A stretch of 64,000 bases of DNA from an uncultured Methylococcaceae bacterium (GCA_903859815.1 CAIOOA010000186.1:1-64000), one strand, 5' to 3'; shown: positions 46,131 through 55,701, numbered from the stretch's first letter. Numbers and translations are program-made. The notes: generated by a model not told the origin, from the sequence alone.

Positions 46131-47252
46131 TTATCGCACATACCGATGCGCAACGAATGGCAAATCAACCACTTCCCCTAGCAGGGGCTTCCCTCGGACA
46201 ATCAACTCTACCGGCGTACCGGTGACCGCAAAGGCACTTTCGACATAAGCCATCGCTATTGGGCCCGGCACACTAGGCCCATAGCCGCCACTGGTCACCA
46301 CGCCTATGCAACGGCTGGCAGAATGGATTTCCGTACCCTCGCGGGCAATCGCTTTGCCTTCAGGCCGGATGCCTACCCGCTTGCGCACCGGTCCCTCGAT
46401 CAATTCATGCCGGATAATGGAATAGCCGGGGAAACCGCCTTCTTCCCTTCGCCGTTTGCCGATAACCCAGGTCAAACTGGCATCGACTGGGGTGATTGTC
46501 TCATCCAAATCGTGACCATAAAGCGGCATTCCGGCTTCCAAACGCAAGGAGTCGCGAGCCCCCAGCCCAATCATCATGACTTCGGGGTTTGACAGCAAAG
46601 CGAGCGCAAAGGCTTCGGCATTTGCTGCGGGAAGCGAAATTTCAAAGCCATCTTCCCCGGTGTAGCCCGTGCGGCTGATGATGAACTCACCGAAGCCCTC
46701 AACGGCAAATATTCCACTTTGCATAAATTTGAGTTGGTCAGCCGCCCCGCAATAATGCGACAGAATAGATGCCGCTTTTGGGCCTTGCAGCGCAAGCAGG
46801 GCGAGGTCTTCCAACAGTTCCACCGTCGCCTTGCCCTCCAGTTTGGAGCGTAGGTGTTCGAAATCGCCTACCTTGCCCCCTGCGTTCACGATCAAAAACA
46901 AGTGGCTCCTGTCGGTATCATCGGCAGGGCGCGTGACCATGATGTCGTCGATGATGCCGCCTCGGTCGTTGAGTAGCATAGAATAGCGAACTGCGCCCGG
47001 TTGCAATCCTAAAATGTCCCCAGGCACCAAGGATTCAAAACGAGCATATAAGTCGGAATCCCCTTCAATGCGTATCGTACCCATGTGTGAAACATCAAAC
47101 AGGCCGGCCGCTGATCGAGTATGCAGATGTTCATTGAGAATTCCCGGCTCATAGCGAACTGGCATCTGATAACCGGCAAAAGGTACCATCGTCGCACCCA
47201 GTTTATTATGCAAACTGACTAGAGGGGTGAATTTAAGATTGGTTTCGTTCAT
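46131..47252 (-). CDS. gcvT: Glycine cleavage system T protein (aminomethyltransferase)
   Basis: A 373-residue folate-dependent enzyme, transferring the methylene group from lipoyl-GcvH to tetrahydrofolate and releasing ammonia. Family blocks: TPLVSLHNKLGATMVPFAGYQMPV at the start, VSHMGTIRIEGDSD, and GLGARDSLRLEAGMPLYGHDLDE near 235-260. Length is standard. gcvH and gcvP are not in the window, so the system is split. Confidence 0.95.
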   Translation of the reverse strand: MNETNLKFTPLVSLHNKLGATMVPFAGYQMPVRYEPGILNEHLHTRSAAGLFDVSHMGTIRIEGDSDLYARFESLVPGDILGLQPGAVRYSMLLNDRGGIIDDIMVTRPADDTDRSHLFLIVNAGGKVGDFEHLRSKLEGKATVELLEDLALLALQGPKAASILSHYCGAADQLKFMQSGIFAVEGFGEFIISRTGYTGEDGFEISLPAANAEAFALALLSNPEVMMIGLGARDSLRLEAGMPLYGHDLDETITPVDASLTWVIGKRRREEGGFPGYSIIRHELIEGPVRKRVGIRPEGKAIAREGTEIHSASRCIGVVTSGGYGPSVPGPIAMAYVESAFAVTGTPVELIVRGKPLLGEVVDLPFVAHRYVR

Positions 47253-47324
47253 GGCGTTTAGACTCGTAGGAACAGGGGTGAATGAAAAGACAGCAGGGAA
47301 ATAATGCCAAACCGCATTCCTACT

Positions 47325-49010
47325 TCATATCCGCGTATAAGCGGGTATCCATTGGCTGGCGATCACCTTTTCGCGCAGGGCTTGCCCGTCAGTGGGGACA
47401 GCAACCCCCACCCGTTGCGCCTCGGTCCCGACGGCAACGGCAACATCAATGGCCACCTTCCGAATATCGCTGATCGAAGGCAATAAAGAGCCATTAGGAT
47501 CGTGCAAGGCAGGTGAATTCTCACCCAAGGCCCGGGCAGCAGCCAACATCATACCATCTGTGATGCGACGGGCACCCGATGCGATGACACCAAGTCCGAC
47601 GGCAGGAAAGATAAATACATTATTGCATTGGCCTATGGGAATCGTGCGGTTTCCATAGGCAACCGGCGCAAATGGAGAGCCGGTGGCAACGAGTGCGCGC
47701 CCTTCCGTCCATTGTATCAAGTCATCGGGACGGGCTTCCGCACGATCCGTGGGATTGGATAGCGGAAAGATAATTGGGCGGGAAACGTTCGCTGCCATGC
47801 CACGGACTAGGCTTTCGGTGAAGGCCCCCTTTGCAGTGGATAAGCCAATCAGAATGGTCGGCTTTACCTGATTGATAACATCGGCAAGACCCAATGTCCC
47901 TTGGGCAGGAGAAGGCCAACTGGCTATTCTTTCAGTCGGTTGAGCATAAACCCGTTGTTCTGGTGTCAGATCGCCCCGTCCGTCATGCAGCAAGCCATCC
48001 TTATCCACGATCCAGAACTGGGATCTTGCTTCCTGTTCCGTCAAGCCATCGGCCACCATCGCTGAACGAAGATAGTCAGCCACGCCAATGGCCGCCGAAC
48101 CCGCACCGAGAAAGGCTATGCGCTGCCCACTCAATCTTCCCCCCGCAACCTTGATGGCCCCGATAAGCGCGCCTAGCACCACAGCGGCAGTGCCTTGTAT
48201 GTCATCGTTGAAAGTCAGCAGTTGGTTCCGATACCGTTCAAGTATGGGACGTGCATGAGGTGTCGCGAAATCTTCCCATTGCAGGCAAACATTCGGCAAG
48301 ACCTCTTTGACCGCTTGGACAAACTGATCGATAAAGTCAAAATAGTCCTGCCCGGTCACCCTTTCATTACGCCAGCCAAGGTATTCCGGGTCCCGCAAGC
48401 GATCTTGATTATTCGTGCCTACGTCCAGCACCATCGGTAAAGTCCGTGCTGGATGGACACCACCGATCAGGGTGTAGAGGGATAGCTTGCCAATTGGAAT
48501 ACCCAAGCCACCCGCGCCTTGGTCGCCGATACCTAGGATGCGTTCGCCATCAGTGACCACAATCACATCAATATCCGAATGCGGACGGTTGCGCAACAAT
48601 GTTCTTATCCGAGTGCGCATGGGATAGCTGATAAAAAGCCCCCTTGGGCGACGGTAAATATGGCTGAACTGCTCGCACCCCAAAGCAACAACAGGCGTAT
48701 AAATGATGGGCATCATTTCTTCAGCATGATCCAGCAGCAAACGGTAAAACAGGACCTCATTGTTATCTTGCAGGGCTCGCAAGTAAATGTGGCGCTCCAA
48801 GTCGGTTTGCTTTAGCAGAAACGCTTCATAAGCGCGGGAGACTTGAATTTCAAGCGTTTCTATCTGGGGTGGCAAGAGTCCATGCAGGCCGTGCTCCGTC
48901 CGTTCCACTTGAGTGAACGCCGTACCTTTGTTCAAAGTAGGCGTACTCAACAGCAACATGCCGCGAAGTTGAACCTGCCTCATTCTCGTATAGTCATAAC
49001 TTGTATCCAT
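47325..49010 (-). CDS. NAD-dependent malic enzyme
   Basis: About 561 residues, the SfcA/MaeA length. The malate site is in SDIDVIVVTDGERILGIGDQGAGGLGIPIGK, the first nucleotide site is TFNDDIQGTAAVV and the Rossmann GAGSAAIGVADYL. It decarboxylates malate to pyruvate and CO2. The start at 49010 (MDTSYDYTRMRQ) follows the usual length; a TTG/GTG extension upstream adds 39 residues of atypical sequence and is rejected. Confidence 0.9.
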   Translation of the reverse strand: MDTSYDYTRMRQVQLRGMLLLSTPTLNKGTAFTQVERTEHGLHGLLPPQIETLEIQVSRAYEAFLLKQTDLERHIYLRALQDNNEVLFYRLLLDHAEEMMPIIYTPVVALGCEQFSHIYRRPRGLFISYPMRTRIRTLLRNRPHSDIDVIVVTDGERILGIGDQGAGGLGIPIGKLSLYTLIGGVHPARTLPMVLDVGTNNQDRLRDPEYLGWRNERVTGQDYFDFIDQFVQAVKEVLPNVCLQWEDFATPHARPILERYRNQLLTFNDDIQGTAAVVLGALIGAIKVAGGRLSGQRIAFLGAGSAAIGVADYLRSAMVADGLTEQEARSQFWIVDKDGLLHDGRGDLTPEQRVYAQPTERIASWPSPAQGTLGLADVINQVKPTILIGLSTAKGAFTESLVRGMAANVSRPIIFPLSNPTDRAEARPDDLIQWTEGRALVATGSPFAPVAYGNRTIPIGQCNNVFIFPAVGLGVIASGARRITDGMMLAAARALGENSPALHDPNGSLLPSISDIRKVAIDVAVAVGTEAQRVGVAVPTDGQALREKVIASQWIPAYTRI

Positions 49011-49610
49011 TGCTAATACACGTCTCCTCGTTAAATTCAATTTAAGGACAATATTACTCCAGAAATCCCTGTCAACCTCATTCAATTCAAAGGGAAAGGA
49101 GTAAACACTCAGATAACCGAAAACCACGCATGGACTAGCACACCGCTAGTAGGACAACTATGGCACCCGCCCAAACAGTGGCTGTCAATGGCTCCAGATG
49201 ATCCGAAATTTCGCTATCTACAAGCTCCATCCCGTCAGGCAATGGAAAATTTTCCATAGTCTATGGAATCCAGTCCTGAATCGGGTAGGGCTTCCATGAG
49301 TCGAGGTTCCAAGCCGATGCAAGATGCAACTGAAGCCATCTCCAGAGACCCTTGCCAAATTGATCGCAGTTATTGAACGCTTTATGGAAGTCCATCAATT
49401 ATTATATACTTATCATATATCTAGCTTGATTCGCTTAGTTTGGTTCGGAAAAAACGAACCACGCAATCAATGCGACAACAGGCTAAAACCCGCTTTGGCA
49501 TGTTTGTTGTTATTAATTAAGACAAGCAGCAACCCGCTGCAGAAAGAAGAACCAATGACACATCCGTCATTGGGGATAATTTAATAACCAAAGTGAAGGA
49601 GTATGTCATC
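49011..49610. other. Intergenic region before gvpA
   Basis: About 600 bp with no gene I can support. A short frame at 49324-49584 has no recognisable features. The 3' half is AT-rich and holds a possible sigma-54 promoter. Confidence 0.5.
49495..49511 (+). promoter_or_regulatory. Possible sigma-54 promoter of gvpA
   Basis: TTGGCATGTTTGTTGTT matches the -24/-12 consensus (TTGGCACG-N4-TTGC) except for T in place of C at one position in each half; GG and the -12 G are at the right spacing. It lies 100 bp before the gvpA start. Confidence 0.35.
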
Positions 49611-49829
49611 ATGGCAAAAGTACAAAAATCAACTGACTCTTCAAGCTTAGCTGAAGTTGTAGACCGCATTCTGGACAAAGGCATCGTGATTGATGCATGG
49701 GTAAAAGTATCATTGGTAGGTATTGAACTGCTGTCCGTCGAAGCTCGCGTCGTTGTTGCTTCCGTCGAAACCTATTTGAAATATGCTGAAGCAATTGGCT
49801 TGACCGCCAGTGCAGCCGCTCCAGCCTAA
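49611..49829 (+). CDS. gvpA: Gas vesicle structural protein
   Basis: A 72-residue protein with the strongly conserved GvpA core: [54 protein letters not shown]. GvpA polymerises into the ribbed wall of gas vesicles, which give buoyancy. The ATG at 49611 follows AAGGAG by about 11 bp. No other gvp gene (F, G, J, K, L, N) is nearby, and a terminator follows directly. Either the remaining genes are elsewhere or this is an orphan shell gene. Confidence 0.93.
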   Translation: MAKVQKSTDSSSLAEVVDRILDKGIVIDAWVKVSLVGIELLSVEARVVVASVETYLKYAEAIGLTASAAAPA

Positions 49830-49847
49830 AACGTAGAAAAAAACGGA

Positions 49848-49876
49848 ACCCGCCGCTGCTAAGACGGACGGCGGGT
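49848..49876 (+). terminator. GC-rich hairpin after gvpA
   Basis: ACCCGCCG/CGGCGGGT arms with a 13 nt loop start 18 bp after the gvpA stop. An A-run precedes it; the T-run after is weak. Confidence 0.6.
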
Positions 49877-49956
49877 GATGTCTTCATCGGCCTGTTTATC
49901 CGCAATCCGGCAACCACCCCCCGTGCCAAGAATGGCGCAAAAAAACCGGGCTGTCA

Positions 49957-50110
49957 GTTTGCCTAAGTCCCCCAACACGTCGAGACACCTTGGCGTAGGA
50001 GAGTGAGGTAGGCAAATTGAAAAAGATTTAGGTCTGAGTAGACGTTGAATGCACAAGGAAGAGCTTTGAAACGCCCTATGTTTCCTCAAACGGCATAGGG
50101 CGTTTTTGTG
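49957..50110 (+). ncRNA. Candidate structured small RNA
   Basis: Between the gvpA hairpin and a strong terminator lies about 150 bp with no ORF and clear pairing: GTTTGCCTA near 49957 with TAGGCAAAT near 50010, enclosing a GC-rich segment. It ends in the rho-independent terminator at 50070-50108. A promoter is not obvious. It could also be a leader or 3' UTR fragment. Confidence 0.35.
50070..50108 (+). terminator. Rho-independent terminator
   Basis: Perfect 11 bp arms AACGCCCTATG/CATAGGGCGTT followed by TTTTTG. It is not near the end of a plus-strand ORF: gvpA ends 240 bp before, beyond its own hairpin. Confidence 0.75.
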
Positions 50111-50367
50111 TCCATCAACGACTGAAATCCACCGCCAGCCTCCCCCCTTACCCAACCGGAAAGCAATTCATCGGCATTGTCACTTGCTTTTGTCGGAACT
50201 CATCTCGGGTTTTGTCTGTTGCATAATCTTATCGAATGCATTTAGGTCCGAATTGAGCGTTGCTTGTCCTTCACCAAAAAGCAGTTTGGGCGAAGGCTCG
50301 GAATTTGTTGGCATGTGAGAGCCGTTCTTGATCGAATTTACTCAATTGAAAATTAAGGCAGGATGGG

Positions 50368-50393
50368 GTGGGCAAGCTTTATTGCTTGCCCAC
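50368..50393. repeat. Palindromic repeat
   Basis: GTGGGCAAGC/GCTTGCCCAC with a 6 nt loop, in the gap before the peroxidase gene. A T-run follows on the plus strand. Confidence 0.5.
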
Positions 50394-50424
50394 GATTTTG
50401 CTAAAAGCCGAGGTCTATAGGGTT

Positions 50425-50447
50425 GGGGTGGGTTTAGAACCCGCCCC
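50425..50447 (-). terminator. Hairpin at the 3' end of the di-haem peroxidase gene
   Basis: GGGGTGGGTT/AACCCGCCCC, with one G-T pair and a 3 nt loop, starts 10 bp beyond the stop of the minus-strand gene. Confidence 0.55.
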
Positions 50448-50456
50448 TAGCAAACC

Positions 50457-51497
50457 TTACTCGTAGTCGAAGGTCTTGCCAGTGTAGCCTGGCAGTTGTG
50501 GCATGGCCTGTTTCGGGAACTCGCCGGTCAGGCCGTCTAGGAAGGCGGCAATGTCAGCCGCTTGTTGCTCAGTCAAATCCTTGCCAAGCTGGGTCTTCGC
50601 CATGATGGTGACGGCTTCGGTCAGCGTTTTCACCTTGCCGTTGTGGAAATACGGCGCGGTCAACGCAATATTACGCAAAGTAGGCACTTTGAAGAAATGC
50701 TTGTCGGCATCGTTCTTGGTGACTTCAAAGCGGCCCACGTCCTTGGTGAAGCCATACTGGGCTTCCAGTGCGGCATTCTCGATGGTCGGGAACTTCATGT
50801 AAACACCCGTCGCAGCCTGCCCGTTTTGAGAACCATTGAAGCCTGCGCCGGAGTGGCAAGCTGCACAGCCAGTGTCTTTGAACAATTGCATGCCACGGGT
50901 TTGTTGCTCGTTAAGGGCTTTCAAATCGCCATTGGCAAACTTGTCATAAGCACTGTTTGGCGTGATCAAGGTGCGCTCATAAGCGGCGATGGCCTTGGCG
51001 GCATTGTCGGCATTGACCGCGTCAGCCCCGCCGAATGCCTTGGCAAATAATGCAGTGTAACCGGGGATGGCCTTTAAGCGAACTACCACATCATCCCAGC
51101 TCTTCATGCCCATTTCGATGGGGTTGGTGACCGGGCCTTTGGCTTGGGCTTCCAATGAAGGCGCGCGCCCGTCCCAGAATTGAGTGGCATTGAAAGCCGA
51201 GTTCCATACGGTCGGTGCGCTGCGTCCGCCGACTTGGGCTTTGACACCCACTGAACCGCCCCGGTTGTCCTCGCCACCGGCCATGACATTATGGCAGGAT
51301 GCGCAAGACACCGTGCCTGAGGATGAAAGGCGCGGATCGTGGTAAAGAATCTTACCCAGTTCCACTTTTTCAGGCGTGGTGGGGTTGTCAGCGGGTTCCG
51401 GGGCTTTGGTCGGCAGGGCTTGCCATTCGCCGGCCATCGCCATGGTGGATGCTCCCGCGAAGGCGAGGGCGCCAATGAGTGAAACAAGTTTGTACAT
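50457..51497 (-). CDS. Di-haem cytochrome c peroxidase (CcpA/MauG family)
   Basis: A 346-residue periplasmic protein: signal peptide (about 1-22, ending AMAG), then two CxxCH haem sites, SCASCHNVM near residue 65 and GCAACHSGAGF near 215. Sequence NATQFWDGRAPSLEAQAKGPVTNPIEMG is typical of the bacterial CCP core. It probably reduces H2O2 in the periplasm using electrons from cytochromes; MauG-type oxidative maturation is an alternative. Confidence 0.9.
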   Translation of the reverse strand: MYKLVSLIGALAFAGASTMAMAGEWQALPTKAPEPADNPTTPEKVELGKILYHDPRLSSSGTVSCASCHNVMAGGEDNRGGSVGVKAQVGGRSAPTVWNSAFNATQFWDGRAPSLEAQAKGPVTNPIEMGMKSWDDVVVRLKAIPGYTALFAKAFGGADAVNADNAAKAIAAYERTLITPNSAYDKFANGDLKALNEQQTRGMQLFKDTGCAACHSGAGFNGSQNGQAATGVYMKFPTIENAALEAQYGFTKDVGRFEVTKNDADKHFFKVPTLRNIALTAPYFHNGKVKTLTEAVTIMAKTQLGKDLTEQQAADIAAFLDGLTGEFPKQAMPQLPGYTGKTFDYE

Positions 51498-51602
51498 ATT
51501 CTCGCTCCTAGGTTGGTGTTATGACAGTGTCTGACGTTTTATTAGCATTTCGCGTGAACGAATCTTATAGTGAAATGAAGGCACACTCAACCGCGTTGTC
51601 AA

Positions 51603-52967
51603 TTAATTTTTGTGCAGTGCCTTGTCTTTGACCATCTTGGCATCGGCAACCTTGAGCAAGGCGGCCAAGCTTTGACCGTCATCGGGAAACGTCGCAAGCC
51701 CTATGGCGGCCCCCACGCGCAGTTGCAGTTCCCCGCAGTAGATTGGCAGTTCGATTTGATGGCGGAGATTTTCGGCAATGATAATCGCTTGGTCGTGTGG
51801 GCATTCATCCAGCAGGATTAAAAACTCATCACCCCCCCACCGGGTGACCGTGTCGCAGTGACGGATCAAGCCGATTAAGCGCTTGCCAATGCCCGCCAAC
51901 ATCATATCCCCGACTTTTGTGCCGTGGCTCTGGTTGATCTTGCTGAATTCGTTAAGATTGATGAACAGAGTGCTGAATTTGCCTTGGTTGCGTTTGGTGC
52001 GTCGAATCACTTGCTTCAATCGGTCAAGAAACAAGTGTCGGCTTGGTAGCTCGGTCAATCGGTCATACAGGGCCAAATCGTCCAGTTTCCGCTTTAAGGT
52101 CCACAAAGCCAACGCCAATGCGGCAAATGCCGCGGCAAAAATCCAACCCAGCACACGGAAGAACAATGGCCAATATGATGGCGGGGTTTCGCCGCTGGCC
52201 TTGAGCGCCAATTGCCAAGTGTCACCAAGGAGGGTCATGCTCGACACATTGGCCTTGGGGTCGTCAAACAACCCATCTGAACCAAGAATTGCAGCAGACT
52301 TCAAGCCCTCTTTGCGTTGAATGCGCAGGGAATATTGGTATTCCCCGGTGGTTTGGGTCAATCCCGCCGTCGATAATAACGAAGAATCGTTGATGAGTGT
52401 GCTCAGCAAGCCCCAAAACTGCCCGTCCTCGAAGATGGGTGATAAATAGGTTAACCTCCGTTCCGGTGGGTTTGTCCATGCCAGCAAGGGTGTCCGTGTT
52501 TCTAAGTTAGCTTGTATCCATGGCAATTGATTGATTAGGCCCTTGTAATCGTAGTCAATGGTTTGACCATCGTCGTCCGGGGGGAAAACGTAGGCGATGC
52601 GATAAGCCTTGGTGATGGCGAAACTTTGCACATGGCGACTGAGCCGGAAGGTGTCCGTAAAAAACTTTCCCATTTTGTCGGGATCGGGCAAATCTTGGCG
52701 AATCGCCGGGTTTTCGGCAATCGCATTGGACAAATAAATGACCGTATTTAACTCTGCCTGTAGACGCGCCAGCAGGGTCTCGGCACGGTTGGCATCTATG
52801 GCCTTTGCCCATGCGGATTGTTGTTGGCGATACTCGAAGAGCATCCATTCAACACCAGAACCCAAGCACAAGAACAGTAGCAAACAGGCAATGACAGGCA
52901 AGATGGGCCTTAATTTAGGGGGGGAGATAGTCTGCATATCCCCTGCCAATGATTGCGGTTTCTTCAT
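51603..52967 (-). CDS. CHASE-domain sensor with GGDEF domain
   Basis: 454 residues. The first membrane helix (about 21-37), a periplasmic CHASE-type sensor (about 55-240, HVQSFAITKAYRIAYVFPPDD), a second helix (about 267-290), then a GGDEF domain with RWGGDEF (378-382) and an RHCD inhibitory site (369-372). The first GGDEF metal motif reads INLNEF (Asn337, Asn339) instead of the usual D-x-D, so Mg binding may be impaired. It would be a c-di-GMP synthase or a GTP-binding sensor. The start overlaps the next gene's stop by 4 bp. Confidence 0.8.
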   Translation of the reverse strand: MKKPQSLAGDMQTISPPKLRPILPVIACLLLFLCLGSGVEWMLFEYRQQQSAWAKAIDANRAETLLARLQAELNTVIYLSNAIAENPAIRQDLPDPDKMGKFFTDTFRLSRHVQSFAITKAYRIAYVFPPDDDGQTIDYDYKGLINQLPWIQANLETRTPLLAWTNPPERRLTYLSPIFEDGQFWGLLSTLINDSSLLSTAGLTQTTGEYQYSLRIQRKEGLKSAAILGSDGLFDDPKANVSSMTLLGDTWQLALKASGETPPSYWPLFFRVLGWIFAAAFAALALALWTLKRKLDDLALYDRLTELPSRHLFLDRLKQVIRRTKRNQGKFSTLFINLNEFSKINQSHGTKVGDMMLAGIGKRLIGLIRHCDTVTRWGGDEFLILLDECPHDQAIIIAENLRHQIELPIYCGELQLRVGAAIGLATFPDDGQSLAALLKVADAKMVKDKALHKN

Positions 52968-53689
52968 GATAAGTGGGTTTTTCTAGCCAGAAGCGAAATA
53001 TTTGGTAGCCATTGTCCTTGGTTTACGGGCATGGTTTCAACTTGCAAGCCGAGTGATTGCAGTAGGATTTTCCAATCCTCCCCGCTTCTGGGGTGTAGGG
53101 ATTGGTGTCGGTTCCCAAAAAACAGACCGAAAACATTGCCAGGAAGCCTAGCCATGGCGCGGTAGGCGAAATTGGCCGCGTCAGGTTCATGGAGGATGAT
53201 GCAGCCCCCGACTTCCAAACAGGAAGCAATCCGACTTAAGAGTGCTTCCTGTTCGTCGGTTTCCAAGAATAGCAGGACATTTTGCAAAATCGCCACATGA
53301 CATTCGGGCAAGCTGAACGTTCGCAGATCGCCCGTGAAAATCTCAGCTTCATCGGTTAAAGCCAAGCTTGCCGATTTGACCGCCTCTGGATCGGCATCAA
53401 TGCCGATTAGTCGCATTTTTGTTCCTCGCTTACTCCCGCCGATCATGCCCAGCGCCATTGCGCGAGACCAAAATGCCAGCAAAACGCCCCTTCCACAGCC
53501 CAAGTCAATGGCCACGCCCTCAGTTGGCAATCGACCCGTACCGAGCAGACTACGATAGAACGGATCGCTAAGCAGTTTGTCCCGAACTTTCCAGCGGATG
53601 AAAACGCCTTGCGAGCGAAATAGCCAAGCGGTGGCCTCCGCGAGGAAGCGAAACCGGTTGCTTAGGTTCTGTGAGTCAGGGGCGCTCAT
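52964..53689 (-). CDS. Class I SAM-dependent methyltransferase, UbiE/COQ5-like fold
   Basis: 241 residues with motif I AIDLGCGRGVLLAF (about 59-72), a second acidic motif LIGIDADPEAV, and VAILQNVLLFLETDEQ/VGGCIILHEPD. Substrate unknown. It overlaps the CHASE-GGDEF gene by 4 bp, so the two are co-transcribed. The pairing with a GGDEF protein is unusual and may be incidental. Confidence 0.75.
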   Translation of the reverse strand: MSAPDSQNLSNRFRFLAEATAWLFRSQGVFIRWKVRDKLLSDPFYRSLLGTGRLPTEGVAIDLGCGRGVLLAFWSRAMALGMIGGSKRGTKMRLIGIDADPEAVKSASLALTDEAEIFTGDLRTFSLPECHVAILQNVLLFLETDEQEALLSRIASCLEVGGCIILHEPDAANFAYRAMARLPGNVFGLFFGNRHQSLHPRSGEDWKILLQSLGLQVETMPVNQGQWLPNISLLARKTHLS

Positions 53690-53735
53690 GATTGAATAAT
53701 CCGCGTTTGGCAGAGGGCAATGAACGACATGGCTG

Positions 53736-55091
53736 TCATCGCATCATGATAAAAAAGGCAGCATCGCCTCGCTGCACATTGAGCAAGATATCACGACCCC
53801 CTGATGCGGCCCGTTTCATGTCACTCAGCGAGGCTATTGGCTGGCGGTTGACGCTGATGATGATGTCCCCCGGTCTCAACCCGACCTGAAAAGCATAAGA
53901 GCCTGTGTTGATTTTTTCTATCCTGACTCCTTCATTCGGATCGTTGGGGGAGGTGTTACCCAGCAATATGCCTGCCAGCTTGGGATGGATCTTCTGGCCT
54001 TCTTCTTGGACGATTTTCGGGGTGCCGATTTCAGCGGTGACGGTTTGAGCCTCGCCTCGGCGCAGGATTTCGATTTTAACTTCCTCGCCTATCGGTAACA
54101 TGCCGATCAAATTGCGGATTTCTTGACTGCTTTTGATGTGCTTGTCATTGATGCTGAGAACGATGTCGCCCGCTTCAAGCCCGGCCTTGTCGGCAGGTGA
54201 TTTAGGCTGGACGTTGGCGATGACCGCCCCTTGGGTTTGCTCCAGACCAAATGCTTGGGCGAGTTCGGGGTTCAAGTCTTGTATGCTGATGCCCAGTTGA
54301 CCCCGTTTCACCGATCCATGCTCCAACAGCGTGTTTTTGATATTGGTCGCCATGTTGGATGGGATGGCAAAGCCAATTCCGACATTGCCGCCGCTAGGTG
54401 CCAAGATGGCGGTGTTGATGCCGATCAATTCACCGTTAAGGTTAACCAGTGCCCCGCCTGAGTTGCCGGGGTTGATGGAAGCATCGGTTTGGATAAAGTC
54501 TTCGTAACCCTCGATGCCTAGGCCAGAGCGCCCCAGTGCGCTGACGATGCCGGAGGTGACGGTTTGCCCCAGACCGAATGGGTTGCCAATGGCGACGACA
54601 AAGTCGCCCACTTGCACGTGCGAGGAGTCGGCCACCGGAAGTTCAGTCAGGTTTTTCGGGTCAACTTTGATCACTGCGACATCCGATTCGGGGTCGGTGC
54701 CGATTAGCTTGGCGCTCAATTGCCGGGAGTCATTTAGCGTCACTTGAATTTGATCTGCCTTGTCGATGACATGGTTGTTGGTGATGATGTAACCATTTTT
54801 GGCGTCGACAATGACCCCGGAACCTAGGCTTGAAGTTTCCCGATGACGCGGCATGTTGGGAATCTCAAAAAAATGCCGGAACACCGGGTCTCGCATCAGC
54901 GGGTGTTCCGCGACTTCGATTTTGGTTTTCGTTGATATGTTGACCACGGCCGGCATCGCCTTTTTCAGCATGGGGGCGAGCGAGGGCAGTGCCTGTCCAT
55001 CAACGCTTAAGGGCCATGTTGCCCAAGCGGGTTGCCCACCTAGGAGGGCAATTGACAGCAGAAAAGCCGATAAAAGTCTCCACGTTAACAT
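53736..55091 (-). CDS. Periplasmic serine protease, DegP/DegQ-type
   Basis: A 451-residue trypsin-like protease plus two PDZ domains. The signal peptide ends near ATWP. The triad is His107 (TNNHVID), Asp137 (ESDVAVIKVD) and Ser211 (PGNSGGAL). PDZ1 is at about 250-350 (GQLGISIQDLN) and PDZ2 at 370-451 (GVRIEKINTG). It degrades or chaperones misfolded envelope proteins. DegP has a longer LA loop, while DegQ is shorter; the length here favours DegQ. Confidence 0.93.
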   Translation of the reverse strand: MLTWRLLSAFLLSIALLGGQPAWATWPLSVDGQALPSLAPMLKKAMPAVVNISTKTKIEVAEHPLMRDPVFRHFFEIPNMPRHRETSSLGSGVIVDAKNGYIITNNHVIDKADQIQVTLNDSRQLSAKLIGTDPESDVAVIKVDPKNLTELPVADSSHVQVGDFVVAIGNPFGLGQTVTSGIVSALGRSGLGIEGYEDFIQTDASINPGNSGGALVNLNGELIGINTAILAPSGGNVGIGFAIPSNMATNIKNTLLEHGSVKRGQLGISIQDLNPELAQAFGLEQTQGAVIANVQPKSPADKAGLEAGDIVLSINDKHIKSSQEIRNLIGMLPIGEEVKIEILRRGEAQTVTAEIGTPKIVQEEGQKIHPKLAGILLGNTSPNDPNEGVRIEKINTGSYAFQVGLRPGDIIISVNRQPIASLSDMKRAASGGRDILLNVQRGDAAFFIMMR

Positions 55092-55526
55092 TGTTCGATA
55101 CCTTGACTGATTTTATACAAAGGTTCACGCAGCAATTGATGAGGCTGCGTCGCTCATTGATATAAAATAAGGGTTGTAACGGAAGAATAAAAGGGGTCTT
55201 GAAACTCAAATGGCGTAGAAATAAACGCGCATTATGAACAATAGGTCGGCAAGCCTTGATCCCCAAGCATGGAAGGCGACCCATATTAACGGATATGAAA
55301 CGCTCACCCCCCATCCCTTCTTAACAAAGGGAAGGGAGGTTTCACAATACCGCCTAGTGGCAGGATTCCATCATCAAAAGCGAAATCATTGCTTGAGTTG
55401 CACGTCAGTTTGAGTCCGGCAAGGGCTCATCTCCGCCACCGTTGGGTCACAATGACCCTCACCCATGGCATGGAAGGCAAGCTTTTATCCACGAATTAAG
55501 CCGAAACCCCCCGATGGATCAAGGGT
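55092..55526. other. Intergenic region without recognised features
   Basis: 435 bp between degQ and rpmG. I see a weak inverted repeat near 55310-55340 (CCATCCCTTC/GGGAAGGGAGG) and no gene. Confidence 0.5.
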
Positions 55527-55682
55527 CTACTTGATCTTGCCTTCTTTGTACATGACATGCTTACGAACGACCGGGTCGTATTTTTTCATTTCCAACTTTT
55601 CCGGTTTAGTACGCTTGTTCTTGGTGGTCGTATAGAAATGACCTGTTCCCGCACTGGAGATCATTTTGATTTTATCGCGCAT
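55527..55682 (-). CDS. rpmG: 50S ribosomal protein L33
   Basis: 51 residues with the family sequence [20 protein letters not shown] and [20 protein letters not shown]. The zinc Cys pairs found in some paralogues are absent, the C-minus form. It is encoded directly after rpmB, the usual bacterial order. Confidence 0.96.
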   Translation of the reverse strand: MRDKIKMISSAGTGHFYTTTKNKRTKPEKLEMKKYDPVVRKHVMYKEGKIK

Positions 55683-55701
55683 GGTGCTGTCTCCTGTTCG
55701 A

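Noticed and set aside
49324-49584. 86-residue ORF before gvpA
   Set aside because: No motif, low coding character, overlaps the probable gvpA promoter.
49611-50110. Gas vesicle operon
   Set aside because: Only gvpA is present and a terminator follows it.
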